Assembly: GCA_964219345.1 (NCBI GenBank) | Contig: CAXPPN010000038.1 | Coordinates: 1 to 59,796 of the forward strand | Length of the DNA stretch: 59,796 bases | Origin: UBA3537 sp964219345 | GTDB lineage: Bacteria > Bacteroidota > Bacteroidia > Flavobacteriales > Flavobacteriaceae | Direction of reading: 5' to 3' | Shown: in pieces, positions 18,477 through 27,291 of the stretch | Layout of the letters: each line of letters begins with the position of its first letter | Numbering within the stretch: the first letter of the stretch is position 1 | The notes under the pieces: generated by a model | What the model was told of the DNA's origin: nothing | Databases searched by the model: none | The model's input: the letters and a program-made list of their open reading frames with translations, nothing else | Program-made: the position numbers and the translations under genes

Positions 18477-18920
18477 CTATACTTCGCCTTTTGAAACTTC
18501 ATTTGACAACTCATTTTTATCATTCGTTTCCCAAGGAAAGAATTTTTCTAGAGCTTCACTACTACTTTTTATACCTTCTACAATTCCTGTTTTGAATGCT
18601 CCAGTTTCAAAATTCTTTTGCATAACATCACGTGTTTTATTCCAAAAATTGCTGTCGACTTTACTATCAATTCCCTTATCGCCATAGATACCAAATTTTT
18701 TATTTTCAATAGCAATATAAATCAATACGCCATTTTCTAATTTAGTATTGTCCATTTTTAAGGCATGAAAAACATATTTTGCTCGACTATCAATAGCTTC
18801 TGAGGTACTACGTTCCAAATGCACACGAATTTCTCCAGAAGTATTTTTTTCAGCCATACGAATAGCCGAAACAATTTCTTGTTCTTCGTCTGTGGTAAGA
18901 AAATTTTCTAAGGAATTCAC
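18477..18920 (-). CDS. TPM domain protein, soluble short form
   Basis: This 147-residue protein consists almost only of a TPM domain: TDEEQEIVSAIRMAEKNTSG at the start, GEIRVHLE, GVLIYIAIENKKFGIYGDKG and a helical end. No signal peptide or membrane helix is seen, so it probably faces the cytosol. The start codon is GTG at 18920. It begins nine bases after the end of the lemA reading frame and abuts the next TPM gene (TAG then ATG with no gap), showing one operon. Function is unknown beyond the LemA/TPM association. Confidence 0.85.
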   Translation of the reverse strand: MNSLENFLTTDEEQEIVSAIRMAEKNTSGEIRVHLERSTSEAIDSRAKYVFHALKMDNTKLENGVLIYIAIENKKFGIYGDKGIDSKVDSNFWNKTRDVMQKNFETGAFKTGIVEGIKSSSEALEKFFPWETNDKNELSNEVSKGEV

Positions 18921-18929
18921 AAATTCGTT

Positions 18930-19519
18930 TTAGTCAAAGTCAAAATCCACTTCGGCTCCAGGATCTGCTTTATAGCGTGCCATTTCACCAAAACCAAACC
19001 AACCTGCTAAAATTTTATTAGGAAATTTTGTAGTGAAAATATCATAAGTGTTTACAGCTTTGTTATAGCGATCTCTTGCAACATTGATGCGGTTTTCTGT
19101 ACCTTCCAATTGGTTTTGTAGATCCAAAAAATTTTGATTTGCTTTGAGTTCTGGATAGCGTTCTACGGAAACTAAAAGACGAGAAAGTGCACCACTTAGT
19201 CCACTTTGAGCTTGTTGAAATGCTTCTAAATTTTCAGCTGTAATGTTTGTTGGATCAATAGTTGTTGAGGTGGCTTTTTAGCACGTGCTTCAATGACTTG
19301 AGTGAGGGTACGTTTTTCAAAGTCTGCTGCACCTTTTACGGTACTTACAAGATTTCCAATAAGGTCACTTCTGCGCTGGTAACTGCTTTCAACATTAGAC
19401 CATGCTGTTTTTGCATTTGCTTCGTGTTCTATGGCTGTGTTATTGAACCCTACGGCCCAATTATAAACTCCAAAACCGATTACTGCTACAATAATTAAAG
19501 GGATAAGCCATTTCTTCAT
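18930..19519 (-). pseudogene. lemA: LemA family protein, interrupted by a -1 frameshift
   Basis: LemA proteins have one N-terminal membrane helix and a coiled four-helix body. Here the N-terminal part (19519 to 19226) gives a hydrophobic anchor and ends in a stop after an aberrant PPQQLLIQQ tail. The remaining body reads on in the -1 frame, with TSTTIDPTN, ITAENLEAFQQAQSGLSG and LSRLLVSVERYPELK, to the stop at 18930. The switch lies at a run of five A residues (19276-19280) after codons for EARA. Restoring one A gives a continuous normal-length protein of about 196 residues. Downstream sequence shows no further decay, so a homopolymer sequencing error, a recent mutation or recoding are all possible. 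Confidence 0.8.
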
Positions 19520-19524
19520 AATGT

Positions 19525-19854
19525 TTAGATTTGAGATTTAATTTTTATTAATTGATGTTTTATGGATTCCAATTTACAAATAATATCAAAATTAGTCAAA
19601 GATTTTCCTTTTTGTGCTTTCAAATAGGTTTTTGCACCCTCCAAAGTGTAGCCTTGTTCTTTAACCAAATGATAAATAAGTTTTAAGTTTTTGACGTCTT
19701 CCGGTGTAAATCGTCTGTTTCCTTTGGCGTTTTTTTTTGGCTTTAGAATAGAAAACTCCCCATCCCAAAAACGTATTAATGAAGTTTTTACACCAAATGC
19801 TTTGGCAACTTCTCCAATGGTATAATACATTTTTTTAGGTAAATCGACATGCAT
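19525..19854 (-). CDS. MerR family transcriptional regulator
   Basis: This 109-residue protein carries an N-terminal winged-helix MerR DNA-binding domain: YYTIGEVAKAFGVKTSLIRF, then the wing WDGEFSILKPKKNAKGNRRF and TPEDVKNLKLIYHLV. Only a short helical C-terminus follows (about 80-109), without the metal-binding cysteines of classical MerR. It may be a constitutive or small-ligand regulator, or a dimer with an unknown trigger. It lies between the M23 peptidase and lemA in the same operon; a perfect inverted repeat upstream (20864-20878) is a candidate site. Confidence 0.88.
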   Translation of the reverse strand: MHVDLPKKMYYTIGEVAKAFGVKTSLIRFWDGEFSILKPKKNAKGNRRFTPEDVKNLKLIYHLVKEQGYTLEGAKTYLKAQKGKSLTNFDIICKLESIKHQLIKIKSQI

Positions 19855-19855
19855 C

Positions 19856-20827
19856 TTAATCTAAGGATTGGTTTTCAACAGAGGCTTTGATCAAAAGTTC
19901 GCTAAATTCTTCACTAGTAAGGTTACCGTAATAGAAGTTTAGAGGGTTGATGCGCTTTTTGTCTTTAAAAATTTCATAATGCAAATGAGGTGCCTGTGAA
20001 CGTCCTGTACTCCCTACAAAACCAATGATGTCGCCACGTTTTACACGTTGATTTTTTCGAACATTATATTTATGTAAATGGGCATATAAACTTACATAGC
20101 CATAGCCATGATCAATTCGTATGTGCTTACCATACCCCGATGATCTAGAATCGGCGCGCTTAACAACACCATCTCCACTAGCATAAACAGGAGTACCACG
20201 AGGTGCAGTAAAATCCATTCCATAATGAAATTTTCTAATTTTTGTAAACGGGTCTGTTCGATAACCATAACCAGATGCCATACGGGTTAAATCTTCATTT
20301 TTGATGGGTTGAATAGCAGGGATTTTTGCAAGGAAAGCTTCTTTGTCTTTGGCCAATGCTGTAATTTCATCTAAGGATTTAGACTGAACCACAAGACGTT
20401 TTTGAAGAATATCAATGCGTTTATTGGTTTCAGCAATTAATTCTGAGTTTTCAAAGCCATCAAATTTTTTATAACGATTTACACCTCCAAAACCTTGTAT
20501 TCTTTGAGAATTTGGAATGGGATTGGCCTCAAAATACAGCCTGTAAATAGTATTGTCTCTATCTTCAATATTACCCAAAACACTTTCAATTTCATTCATT
20601 TTTTGGTTCAATAGGGTATATTGAAATTCCATATTTTGAAGTTCGCGTTTTAAGGATTTTTCTTGAGGGGATTCAAAATAATAGCTCCCAATCAAAGCCG
20701 CAAAAAAACCAAAAATTGCAGAAGCAAAAATGAACCCAACCGCAAATTTTGCTTTTGTCTTTTTATCGCTCGTAATCCTTCTGTACGAAAGCGTTTCAGG
20801 ATCGTAATAATATTTTACGTTAGACAT
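19856..20827 (-). CDS. M23 family metallopeptidase (LytM-type murein hydrolase/regulator)
   Basis: The 323-residue protein is anchored by one N-terminal membrane helix (about residues 28-48) with a short cytosolic leader containing YYYDPETLSYRRI. A periplasmic coiled coil follows (about 55-165), then a C-terminal LytM/M23 domain (about 185-305). The zinc ligands are present: HYGMDFTAPRGTPVYASGDG (HxxxD) and HLHYEIF (HxH). It probably cleaves peptidoglycan cross-links or, with its coiled coil, regulates cell-wall hydrolysis. It is the first gene of the M23-merR-lemA-TPM-TPM operon, divergent from alaS. Confidence 0.93.
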   Translation of the reverse strand: MSNVKYYYDPETLSYRRITSDKKTKAKFAVGFIFASAIFGFFAALIGSYYFESPQEKSLKRELQNMEFQYTLLNQKMNEIESVLGNIEDRDNTIYRLYFEANPIPNSQRIQGFGGVNRYKKFDGFENSELIAETNKRIDILQKRLVVQSKSLDEITALAKDKEAFLAKIPAIQPIKNEDLTRMASGYGYRTDPFTKIRKFHYGMDFTAPRGTPVYASGDGVVKRADSRSSGYGKHIRIDHGYGYVSLYAHLHKYNVRKNQRVKRGDIIGFVGSTGRSQAPHLHYEIFKDKKRINPLNFYYGNLTSEEFSELLIKASVENQSLD

Positions 20828-20841
20828 TGCCTAAAAAGTTC

Positions 20842-20849
20842 TATTTTTG
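20842..20849 (+). promoter_or_regulatory. Putative alaS promoter -7 box
   Basis: TATTTTTG fits TAnnTTTG exactly. It would give a leader of about 94 nt to ATG 20949. No -33 TTG is seen at the right spacing; a TTG at 20827-20829 is only 12 bases away. Confidence 0.3.
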
Positions 20850-20863
20850 TTTGAAATTTTGTT

Positions 20864-20878
20864 GCGTATTAAATACGC
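20864..20878. repeat. 15-bp perfect inverted repeat between M23 and alaS
   Basis: GCGTATT-A-AATACGC is a perfect palindrome with one central base. It lies just downstream of the predicted start of the M23 transcript on one strand and of the putative alaS -7 box on the other. It could be a regulator site, perhaps for the MerR protein encoded in the M23 operon, or a leader hairpin in either mRNA. Confidence 0.5.
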
Positions 20879-20890
20879 TTCATCTAAGGA

Positions 20891-20922
20891 CAAATATAAT
20901 TTGTTTTTGGAGCAAAATCAAA
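20891..20922 (-). promoter_or_regulatory. Promoter of the M23-merR-lemA-TPM operon
   Basis: On the reverse strand TTTG (20922-20919), 20 bases, then TATATTTG (20898-20891) match the Bacteroidota consensus exactly. The predicted start near 20885 gives a leader of about 58 nt before the M23 start codon at 20827. Confidence 0.7.
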
Positions 20923-20948
20923 TTATTTCAAAAAGGTTAACACATTAT

Positions 20949-23561
20949 ATGAAATCTCAAGACATAAGAGCCAATTTTCTAAAGTTTTTTGAAGACAAGA
21001 AACATACCATTGTACCTTCTGCTCCAATGGTGGTAAAAGACGATCCAACCTTGATGTTTGTCAATTCTGGAATGGCACCATTCAAAGAATATTTTATTGG
21101 TAATGGTCTACCACCAAGCAATCGTATTGCCGACACACAAAAATGCTTGAGAGTTTCTGGAAAACATAACGATTTGGAAGAAGTAGGTTATGATACCTAC
21201 CACCATACCCTTTTTGAGATGTTAGGCAATTGGAGTTTTGGAGATTATTTCAAAAAAGAAGCCGTAGAATGGGCTTGGGAATTGCTTACAGAAGTTTATA
21301 AAATAGATAAAAATATTCTTTATGTTACTGTTTTTGAGGGTGATAAAAATGATAAAACAGAAATGGATACTGAAGCATTTTCCATTTGGAAAAATATTGT
21401 TGCTGAGGATCGTATTTTGATAGGCAATAAGAAAGATAATTTTTGGGAGATGGGCGATCAAGGACCTTGTGGACCGTCTAGTGAAATTCATGTAGACCTT
21501 AGAAGCGAGGAAGAAAAAGCCAAAATACCTGGGCGTGAATTGGTTAACAAAGATCATCCTCATGTGGTCGAAATATGGAACTTGGTTTTTATGGAATACA
21601 ACCGAAAAGCAGATGGCTCGTTAGAACCTTTACCACAAAAACATGTTGACACTGGAATGGGCTTTGAACGTTTGTGTATGGTGCTTCAAGGGGTTAAATC
21701 CAATTATGATACTGATGTTTTTACTCCAATTATTCGAGAGATTGAAGCAATTTCTGGAAAGGATTATGGTGAAAATGAAAAACACGATATTGCTATTCGT
21801 GTGGTTTCTGATCACATTCGTACAGTTGCCTTTTCAATTGCAGATGGGCAGTTGCCTAGCAATAATGGTGCAGGCTATGTCATCCGACGCATTTTAAGGC
21901 GTGCAGTGCGTTATGGGTTTACTTTTTTAGACCAAAAAGAACCTTTTATGTATCGTCTTGTAAATGTTTTGGTTAAGAAAATGGCAACAACATTTCCGGA
22001 ACTAAAAACTCAAAAGCAATTGATTCAAAATGTAGTTAGAGAAGAAGAAGCATCATTTCTAAAAACTTTGGATCAAGGTCTCATTCTGCTCGAACGCATT
22101 ATTAATACAACTCAAGGCGATACAATTTCTGGGGATAAAGCTTTTGAATTGTATGATACCTATGGCTTCCCTGTTGATTTGACAGCACTTATTCTTCAGG
22201 AAAAAAACATGCAACTGGATAAAGCTGGATTTCAGGTTCAGCTTGAAAAACAAAAAAGCAGGTCGCGAGCTGCTCGTGAAGTTTCCACTGAAGATTGGAC
22301 CGTTCTTCGCGAAGATGATGAGCAAGAATTTATTGGATACGACAGTCTTCAAACAAAAGTTAAGATTGTCCGCTATCGAAAAGAGGTGTCCTCAAAACAT
22401 GGCACACAATATCAACTCGTGTTTAACCTTACACCATTTTATGCTGAGGGTGGTGGACAAGTCGGAGATAAAGGGTATTTGGAAACATCAAATGGTGATA
22501 AGATTTATATTCTGAATACTAAAAAAGAAAATAATGTTACAGTTCATATTACAAGAGACTTGCCTAAGAATCTTACAGACTCTTTTCTAGCAAGTGTTGA
22601 GGTTGATAAGAGGTTTAAAACAGAATGTAATCATACTGCTACGCATTTGTTGCACCAAGCATTGCGTGAAATTTTGGGAACTCATGTGGAGCAAAAAGGG
22701 AGTGCAGTACATTCAGATTATTTACGTTTTGACTTCTCTCATTTCTCTAAAATGACCGACGAGGAACTTCAAGAAGTTGAAAGCTATGTGAATTCAAGAA
22801 TTGCTGGTCGCTTAAAATTTGAAGAACAACGAGCAATCCCAATAACACAAGCCATTGAAGATGGAGCAATCGCACTATTTGGTGAAAAATATGGTGATGT
22901 TGTCCGTACAGTCCGTTTTGGAAATTCTATAGAATTGTGCGGAGGGACTCATGTAAAAAATACGGCAGATATTTGGCATTTTAAAATCACTTCAGAAAGT
23001 GCTGTATCATCTGGTATTCGCAGAATTGAAGCCATTACTAATGAAGCCGTAAAAGATTTTTTCAAAGAAAATAATCAGCATTTTAAATTAATCAAAAACG
23101 CGTTGAATAATACTGTTGACCCTGTCAAAGCAGTACTAAATTTGAAATCTGAAAATATCCAGCTTAAGAAACAAATTGAACAGCTTTTAAAAGAAAAGGC
23201 CAATAGCGTAAAATCACAATTACTTACAGAAATTCAATCCACCAATGGAATAAATTTTTTAGCAAAACAGCTTGATTTAGATGCCAATGGAATGAAAGAT
23301 ATTTCTTTTGAAATTGGACAAAAACAGGACAATGTAGTTTTGGTCTTTGCCTCAGAACAAAATGGTAAAGCATTACTATCGTGTTATGTATCAAAAGAGC
23401 TTGTTGATTCAAAAAATTTAAATGCTGGTACCATTGTACGCACACTTGGGAGTTATATTCAAGGTGGTGGTGGAGGGCAACCATTTTTTGCCACTGCTGG
23501 AGGGAAAAACCCTTCAGGTATTGCTGAGGCACTAGCGCAAGTTGTTGACATTATATCTTAA
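20949..23561 (+). CDS. alaS: Alanine-tRNA ligase
   Basis: AlaRS charges tRNA-Ala and edits mis-acylated Ser and Gly. With ATG 20949 the protein has 870 residues, the normal length, beginning MKSQDIRANFLKFFEDKKH. A reading frame open from 20847 would add 34 residues that match nothing in the family and would cover the promoter. Domains in order: class II aminoacylation core (MFVNSGMAPFKEYF, VSGKHNDLEEVGYDTYHHT, DTGMGFERL), tRNA recognition, editing domain with HTATHLLHQALR and CGGTHV zinc ligands, then C-Ala with a glycine-rich GGGGGQPFFATAGG segment. GSCFA follows three bases later. Confidence 0.97.
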   Translation: MKSQDIRANFLKFFEDKKHTIVPSAPMVVKDDPTLMFVNSGMAPFKEYFIGNGLPPSNRIADTQKCLRVSGKHNDLEEVGYDTYHHTLFEMLGNWSFGDYFKKEAVEWAWELLTEVYKIDKNILYVTVFEGDKNDKTEMDTEAFSIWKNIVAEDRILIGNKKDNFWEMGDQGPCGPSSEIHVDLRSEEEKAKIPGRELVNKDHPHVVEIWNLVFMEYNRKADGSLEPLPQKHVDTGMGFERLCMVLQGVKSNYDTDVFTPIIREIEAISGKDYGENEKHDIAIRVVSDHIRTVAFSIADGQLPSNNGAGYVIRRILRRAVRYGFTFLDQKEPFMYRLVNVLVKKMATTFPELKTQKQLIQNVVREEEASFLKTLDQGLILLERIINTTQGDTISGDKAFELYDTYGFPVDLTALILQEKNMQLDKAGFQVQLEKQKSRSRAAREVSTEDWTVLREDDEQEFIGYDSLQTKVKIVRYRKEVSSKHGTQYQLVFNLTPFYAEGGGQVGDKGYLETSNGDKIYILNTKKENNVTVHITRDLPKNLTDSFLASVEVDKRFKTECNHTATHLLHQALREILGTHVEQKGSAVHSDYLRFDFSHFSKMTDEELQEVESYVNSRIAGRLKFEEQRAIPITQAIEDGAIALFGEKYGDVVRTVRFGNSIELCGGTHVKNTADIWHFKITSESAVSSGIRRIEAITNEAVKDFFKENNQHFKLIKNALNNTVDPVKAVLNLKSENIQLKKQIEQLLKEKANSVKSQLLTEIQSTNGINFLAKQLDLDANGMKDISFEIGQKQDNVVLVFASEQNGKALLSCYVSKELVDSKNLNAGTIVRTLGSYIQGGGGGQPFFATAGGKNPSGIAEALAQVVDIIS

Positions 23562-23564
23562 GTT

Positions 23565-24512
23565 TTGAAATTTCAAACCGAAGTTCCATTAAACCCAACC
23601 AACGGCAATACTATCGATTTTGATGCCAAAATAGTTTTACTTGGTTCATGTTTTACAGAACATATTTCTGAAAAATTAGATTTTTATAAATTCCAAACTC
23701 TATGTAATCCTTTTGGAATTTTATTCCATCCTCAAGCAATTTTAACATTCTTGAGAAATGTATCTGAAAATAAAATAGATGAAAATGCTGTCTTTTTTGC
23801 TGATGAACAATGGAAAAGTTTCAATGCTCATTCTCAACTAAATAACAGTTCAAAAACACTATTTTTAGATCAACTAACCTCACAAACTGAAGATTGCAAT
23901 TCTCGTTTCAAAACAACTTCTCATTTTATTATTACTCTTGGAACAGCATGGAGTTATCGCCACATTAATACTCAAAACTATGTTGCCAATTGTCATAAAT
24001 TGCCCTCAACGCAGTTTGAAAAAGTCTTGTTTTCAGTTGAAGAAATTACCAATATTCTACACAAAATAAAAGATTTGATTCACGCCTTCAATCCCAAAGC
24101 TGAGGTGATTTTTACCTTGTCTCCTGTGCGGCATCTCAAAGATGGCTATATTGAAAATACTCAAAGCAAAGCCCATTTGATTTCTGCGATTCATAAAGCG
24201 GTACATTCTTCAGATCTACTACATTATTTTCCTTCATTTGAGATAATGATGGATGAACTTCGAGACTATAGATTTTATAAATCTGACATGATTCACCCAA
24301 GCGCTCAAGCGATTGATTTTATTTGGGAGAAATTCATGTCTGTTTGGATTGATTCGAGGCTTAATGACACACTCAAAATCATCAAACGTATTCAAAATGG
24401 ACTACAACACAAACCAATGAACCCCAATAGCGAAGCCCATCAAATTTTTTTGAAGTCTATTGATTCTGAAATAGATAGCTTAAAAAGAGAATTTCCACAG
24501 CTCAAATTCTAA
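23565..24512 (+). CDS. GSCFA domain protein
   Basis: The 315-residue protein belongs to the GSCFA family, named after a conserved N-terminal motif, seen here as LLGSCFTEHISEKL. The family is a SGNH-hydrolase-like clan member, and a catalytic Ser in GSCF is plausible; DMIHPS near residue 245 resembles the DxxH block of such esterases. The substrate is unknown; acetyl or acyl esterase work on sugars has been suggested by fold only. It starts at TTG 23565, three bases after the alaS stop, so it is probably translated by coupling. Confidence 0.87.
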   Translation: MKFQTEVPLNPTNGNTIDFDAKIVLLGSCFTEHISEKLDFYKFQTLCNPFGILFHPQAILTFLRNVSENKIDENAVFFADEQWKSFNAHSQLNNSSKTLFLDQLTSQTEDCNSRFKTTSHFIITLGTAWSYRHINTQNYVANCHKLPSTQFEKVLFSVEEITNILHKIKDLIHAFNPKAEVIFTLSPVRHLKDGYIENTQSKAHLISAIHKAVHSSDLLHYFPSFEIMMDELRDYRFYKSDMIHPSAQAIDFIWEKFMSVWIDSRLNDTLKIIKRIQNGLQHKPMNPNSEAHQIFLKSIDSEIDSLKREFPQLKF

Positions 24513-24550
24513 TTTTTATATTCAATAGCCAATTTCTGCTTTGTTTGTTT

Positions 24551-24584
24551 TTGGTAGTCATTTCCTAAAATTGAAGTATATTAG
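24551..24584 (+). promoter_or_regulatory. Possible promoter of the crotonase-ilvE pair
   Basis: TTG at 24551-24553 and TATATTAG at 24577-24584 are spaced by 23 bases, at the long end of the Bacteroidota range, and the -7 box has one mismatch. The 92-base gap after GSCFA has no other signal that I can see. Confidence 0.3.
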
Positions 24585-24604
24585 CTAAACAAAATATACA
24601 AGCA

Positions 24605-25366
24605 ATGCCTAAAGATTCTTATGTAAAATTTACCAAAATCGATGGTGTAGGATACATCGAATTTTACAATCCATCACATAATGCATTACCATCAAATATA
24701 TTAACAGAACTTTGTGCTGTGATTGACAACGCAGGAACAGACAACGATATCAATGTTTTGGTTTTAAAAAGTGGTGGCGATCGTACGTTTTGTGCAGGAG
24801 CTAGTTTTGATGATTTGGCAGCAATTTCAACAATAGAAGAGGGTAAAACATTTTTTATGGGATTTGCTAATGTGATTAACGCTTTACGGAAAAATCCTAA
24901 AATTGTGATAGGAACCGTGCAAGGAAAGGCCGTTGGAGGAGGAGTTGGTTTGGCTGCAGCTGTTGATCTATGCTTTGCGAGTGAATACGCTTCTATCAAG
25001 CTTAGTGAATTGAATATTGGAATTGGCCCATTTGTTATTGAACCTGCACTAAAAAGAAAATTAGGTCTTTCTGCTGTATCTCAGTTGACACTTCACCCAC
25101 AAACATTTTTTTCTGCAAAATGGGCTCGAGAAAAAGGGCTTTATGCGAATGTTTTTGAAACTAACGACAATTTGAACAAACATGTTTCTTCAGTAGCCAA
25201 TCAACTCGCAAAATATAACCCAGAGGCTTTAGCAGAATTTAAAAAAATTCAATGGGAGGAATCAAATCATTGGGATGATTTGTTGGCACAACGTGCCGAA
25301 ATTAGTGGACGCTTGGCATTAAGCCAATTTACCAAAACCCAGTTGAAAAAATTCATGAAAGTATAA
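24605..25366 (+). CDS. Enoyl-CoA hydratase/isomerase (crotonase) family protein
   Basis: This 253-residue crotonase-fold enzyme has oxyanion-hole segments TFCAGASFDDL (about 61-71) and GKAVGGGVGLAAAVDLCFAS (107-126). The general-base position equal to rat Glu164 is present (E135 in LSELNIG), but the position equal to Glu144 is Gly115. Crotonases with this change often act as isomerases or in ring/chain cleavage rather than as classic hydratases. The reaction is therefore open; a role in branched-chain acyl-CoA metabolism is suggested by ilvE 15 bases downstream, but this is inference only. Confidence 0.85.
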   Translation: MPKDSYVKFTKIDGVGYIEFYNPSHNALPSNILTELCAVIDNAGTDNDINVLVLKSGGDRTFCAGASFDDLAAISTIEEGKTFFMGFANVINALRKNPKIVIGTVQGKAVGGGVGLAAAVDLCFASEYASIKLSELNIGIGPFVIEPALKRKLGLSAVSQLTLHPQTFFSAKWAREKGLYANVFETNDNLNKHVSSVANQLAKYNPEALAEFKKIQWEESNHWDDLLAQRAEISGRLALSQFTKTQLKKFMKV

Positions 25367-25381
25367 ATTTTAATTCAAATA

Positions 25382-26440
25382 ATGAGCACCCAAATTCACA
25401 TTGAAAAAGTTAAAGAATCTAAGGCTAAAGATTTAGATTTTAATGACATTCCCCTAGGGAGAACCTTTACCGACCATATGTTTCTGTGTACCTATGAAAA
25501 TGAAGCCTGGCAAACTCCAAAAATAGTTCCAATGGGGGCATTGCCTACTCATCCTGCTGCTATGGCATTTCATTACGGTCAAGCTATTTTTGAAGGGATG
25601 AAAGCAACAATTGATGCTAATGGAACTCCAATGTTGTTTCGACCAGAACAAAATGCAAAACGTTTAAATTTTAGTGCACGTCGTTTAGGTATGCCAGAAT
25701 TTCCTGAACAACTATTTGTTGAAGCTTTAAAGGTTTTGGTAGGTTTAGACAAAAATTGGATTCCACCACAACAAGGCAGTGCATTGTATTTACGTCCTTT
25801 TATGTATGCCGATGAAGCATTTATTGGAATGAGAGCAGCAACACAGTATAAGTTTATAATTATGGCTTCTCCGTCCAATCCAATTTACACAAAAAGAGTT
25901 CGATTATACGCTGAAACCAATTATATTCGTGCGGCACATGGTGGGACAGGTCAAGCAAAGGCAGCAGGAAATTATGCCGCAGCAATTTTACCAACTGAAC
26001 ATGCAAAAGCAAAAGGTTATGACCAAGTTTTATGGTTAGATGCTCACAATTTCAAAAGTATTCAAGAAGTTGGAACTATGAATATTTTTTTCAAAATCAA
26101 TGGTAAAATCATTACTCCAAACTTGGACGGATCTATACTGGCAGGAATTACAAGAATGAGTGTTATTGAACTATTACGCTACAAAGGATATGAGGTTACA
26201 GAAAGACCAATTTCTATTGATGAAATCAATGAAGCCTCCAAAGACGGGACATTGGAAGAAGCCTTTGGAACAGGTACTGCTGTTGGAATTGCAATGATTC
26301 AAGAAATTGGTTATAAAGGCAAAGATATTCATGTTTCCAATGAAAGTCCAGTAGGACAAATGGTTTTGGAGACAATAAACGGTGTTCGTACAGGTGAAAT
26401 TCCTGATGATCTAAACTGGATGTGTAAGATTAAAATCTAA
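25382..26440 (+). CDS. ilvE: Branched-chain amino-acid aminotransferase
   Basis: This PLP-dependent class IV transaminase interconverts Leu, Ile and Val with their 2-oxo acids. The 352-residue enzyme is of the longer, BCAT-like type. The PLP lysine sits in TGQAKAAGNYAAAILP, and EEAFGTGTAVGIAMI and YDQVLWLDAHNFKSIQEVGT are the other family signatures. It follows the crotonase gene closely. Its stop overlaps the convergent glycosyltransferase gene by 4 bp. Confidence 0.95.
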   Translation: MSTQIHIEKVKESKAKDLDFNDIPLGRTFTDHMFLCTYENEAWQTPKIVPMGALPTHPAAMAFHYGQAIFEGMKATIDANGTPMLFRPEQNAKRLNFSARRLGMPEFPEQLFVEALKVLVGLDKNWIPPQQGSALYLRPFMYADEAFIGMRAATQYKFIIMASPSNPIYTKRVRLYAETNYIRAAHGGTGQAKAAGNYAAAILPTEHAKAKGYDQVLWLDAHNFKSIQEVGTMNIFFKINGKIITPNLDGSILAGITRMSVIELLRYKGYEVTERPISIDEINEASKDGTLEEAFGTGTAVGIAMIQEIGYKGKDIHVSNESPVGQMVLETINGVRTGEIPDDLNWMCKIKI

Positions 26441-27291
26441 AAAGGAGAGATTAACGCTATGATTTTACGCCAGCGGTATGCTCTTATGAACGCCCCTTCT
26501 TTTTCTGATACGATAAAAGGAACATTGGTTTTCCATGCTTTGAAGTACCCCATCAAATAATCTAAAAAAAGACGAACTTTTCTTTTCTTACAAGAAAGTT
26601 TTAGAGCCGATAAAAAAGCTAATACAAATCCATTTCTCATTTTATAAAGCGCCATTCCTTGATAATATTTTGCACTTCTATTGTAGGTAGAGCCTGTAGG
26701 TTTCAAATGCTTTACATGAAGGGAATCGTCTGTTCTAAAAGACCAGCCATTATAAAGTGCTACAAGTTCATCGATGGTATCCCAACCCATGGACTTTTGT
26801 AAGCCGCCAATGGCCATAAAACATGCTTTTCTATAAGCTTTCAAAGGTCCTCTAATATGATCGTTTGAGGTTAGATTTTCCAAAACCCACTTCCCGTTTT
26901 TTTCAATGTAGCAATGACCTGCAATGAGTCCGAGTTTTGGATCGTTTTTGTAGTGTTCTGCTATGGTTTTTAAATAATTTTTTGGAAAAACTAAATCAGC
27001 ATCAAATTTACAAACTACATCATAGTCTTGATCCAACTGCTCATATCCTTTGTAAAATGCGGTAATAATTTTTTCGCCAGGCAAATGTTTATCAGAAGAT
27101 TGGTGTCGAACGCTATCAATAAATGCATATTGTTTTTTTAACGTTTCTACAATTTTTGGAGTATTGTCTGTGGAATTATCGTCTACAACAATAATTTTTT
27201 TTGGAAGTAACGATTGCTCAGCTAAGGAAATCAAGCAATTTTCTATAAATGCTTCTTCATTATGTGCTGGTATGATAATGTAGAACCTCAC
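26437..27291 (-). CDS. Glycosyltransferase family 2
   Basis: The 284-residue GT-A fold protein begins FYIIPAHNEEAFIENCL and has the nucleotide-sugar motif VVDDNSTDNT and the metal-binding CKFDADLVFP (D-A-D). The C-terminal part (about 225-284) is basic and partly hydrophobic, so peripheral membrane attachment is possible. Donor and acceptor are unknown. It is the last gene in a reverse-strand run with a methyltransferase and a ketoacyl synthase III homologue (4-bp and 1-base junctions), which suggests glycosylation of a lipid product. Confidence 0.87.
   Translation of the reverse strand: MRFYIIIPAHNEEAFIENCLISLAEQSLLPKKIIVVDDNSTDNTPKIVETLKKQYAFIDSVRHQSSDKHLPGEKIITAFYKGYEQLDQDYDVVCKFDADLVFPKNYLKTIAEHYKNDPKLGLIAGHCYIEKNGKWVLENLTSNDHIRGPLKAYRKACFMAIGGLQKSMGWDTIDELVALYNGWSFRTDDSLHVKHLKPTGSTYNRSAKYYQGMALYKMRNGFVLAFLSALKLSCKKRKVRLFLDYLMGYFKAWKTNVPFIVSEKEGAFIRAYRWRKIIALISPF

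Noticed and set aside
19270..19285. Canonical -1 slippery heptamer in lemA
   Set aside because: The heptamer is T-AAA-AAG, not X-XXY-YYZ; the P-site codon would slip onto TAA. Only a weak A-AAG slip is possible, so programmed frameshifting is not the leading explanation.
20847..20948. 34 extra in-frame codons before the alaS ATG
   Set aside because: They begin at a TTG inside the promoter region, match no AlaRS N-terminus, and the ATG at 20949 gives the standard start.
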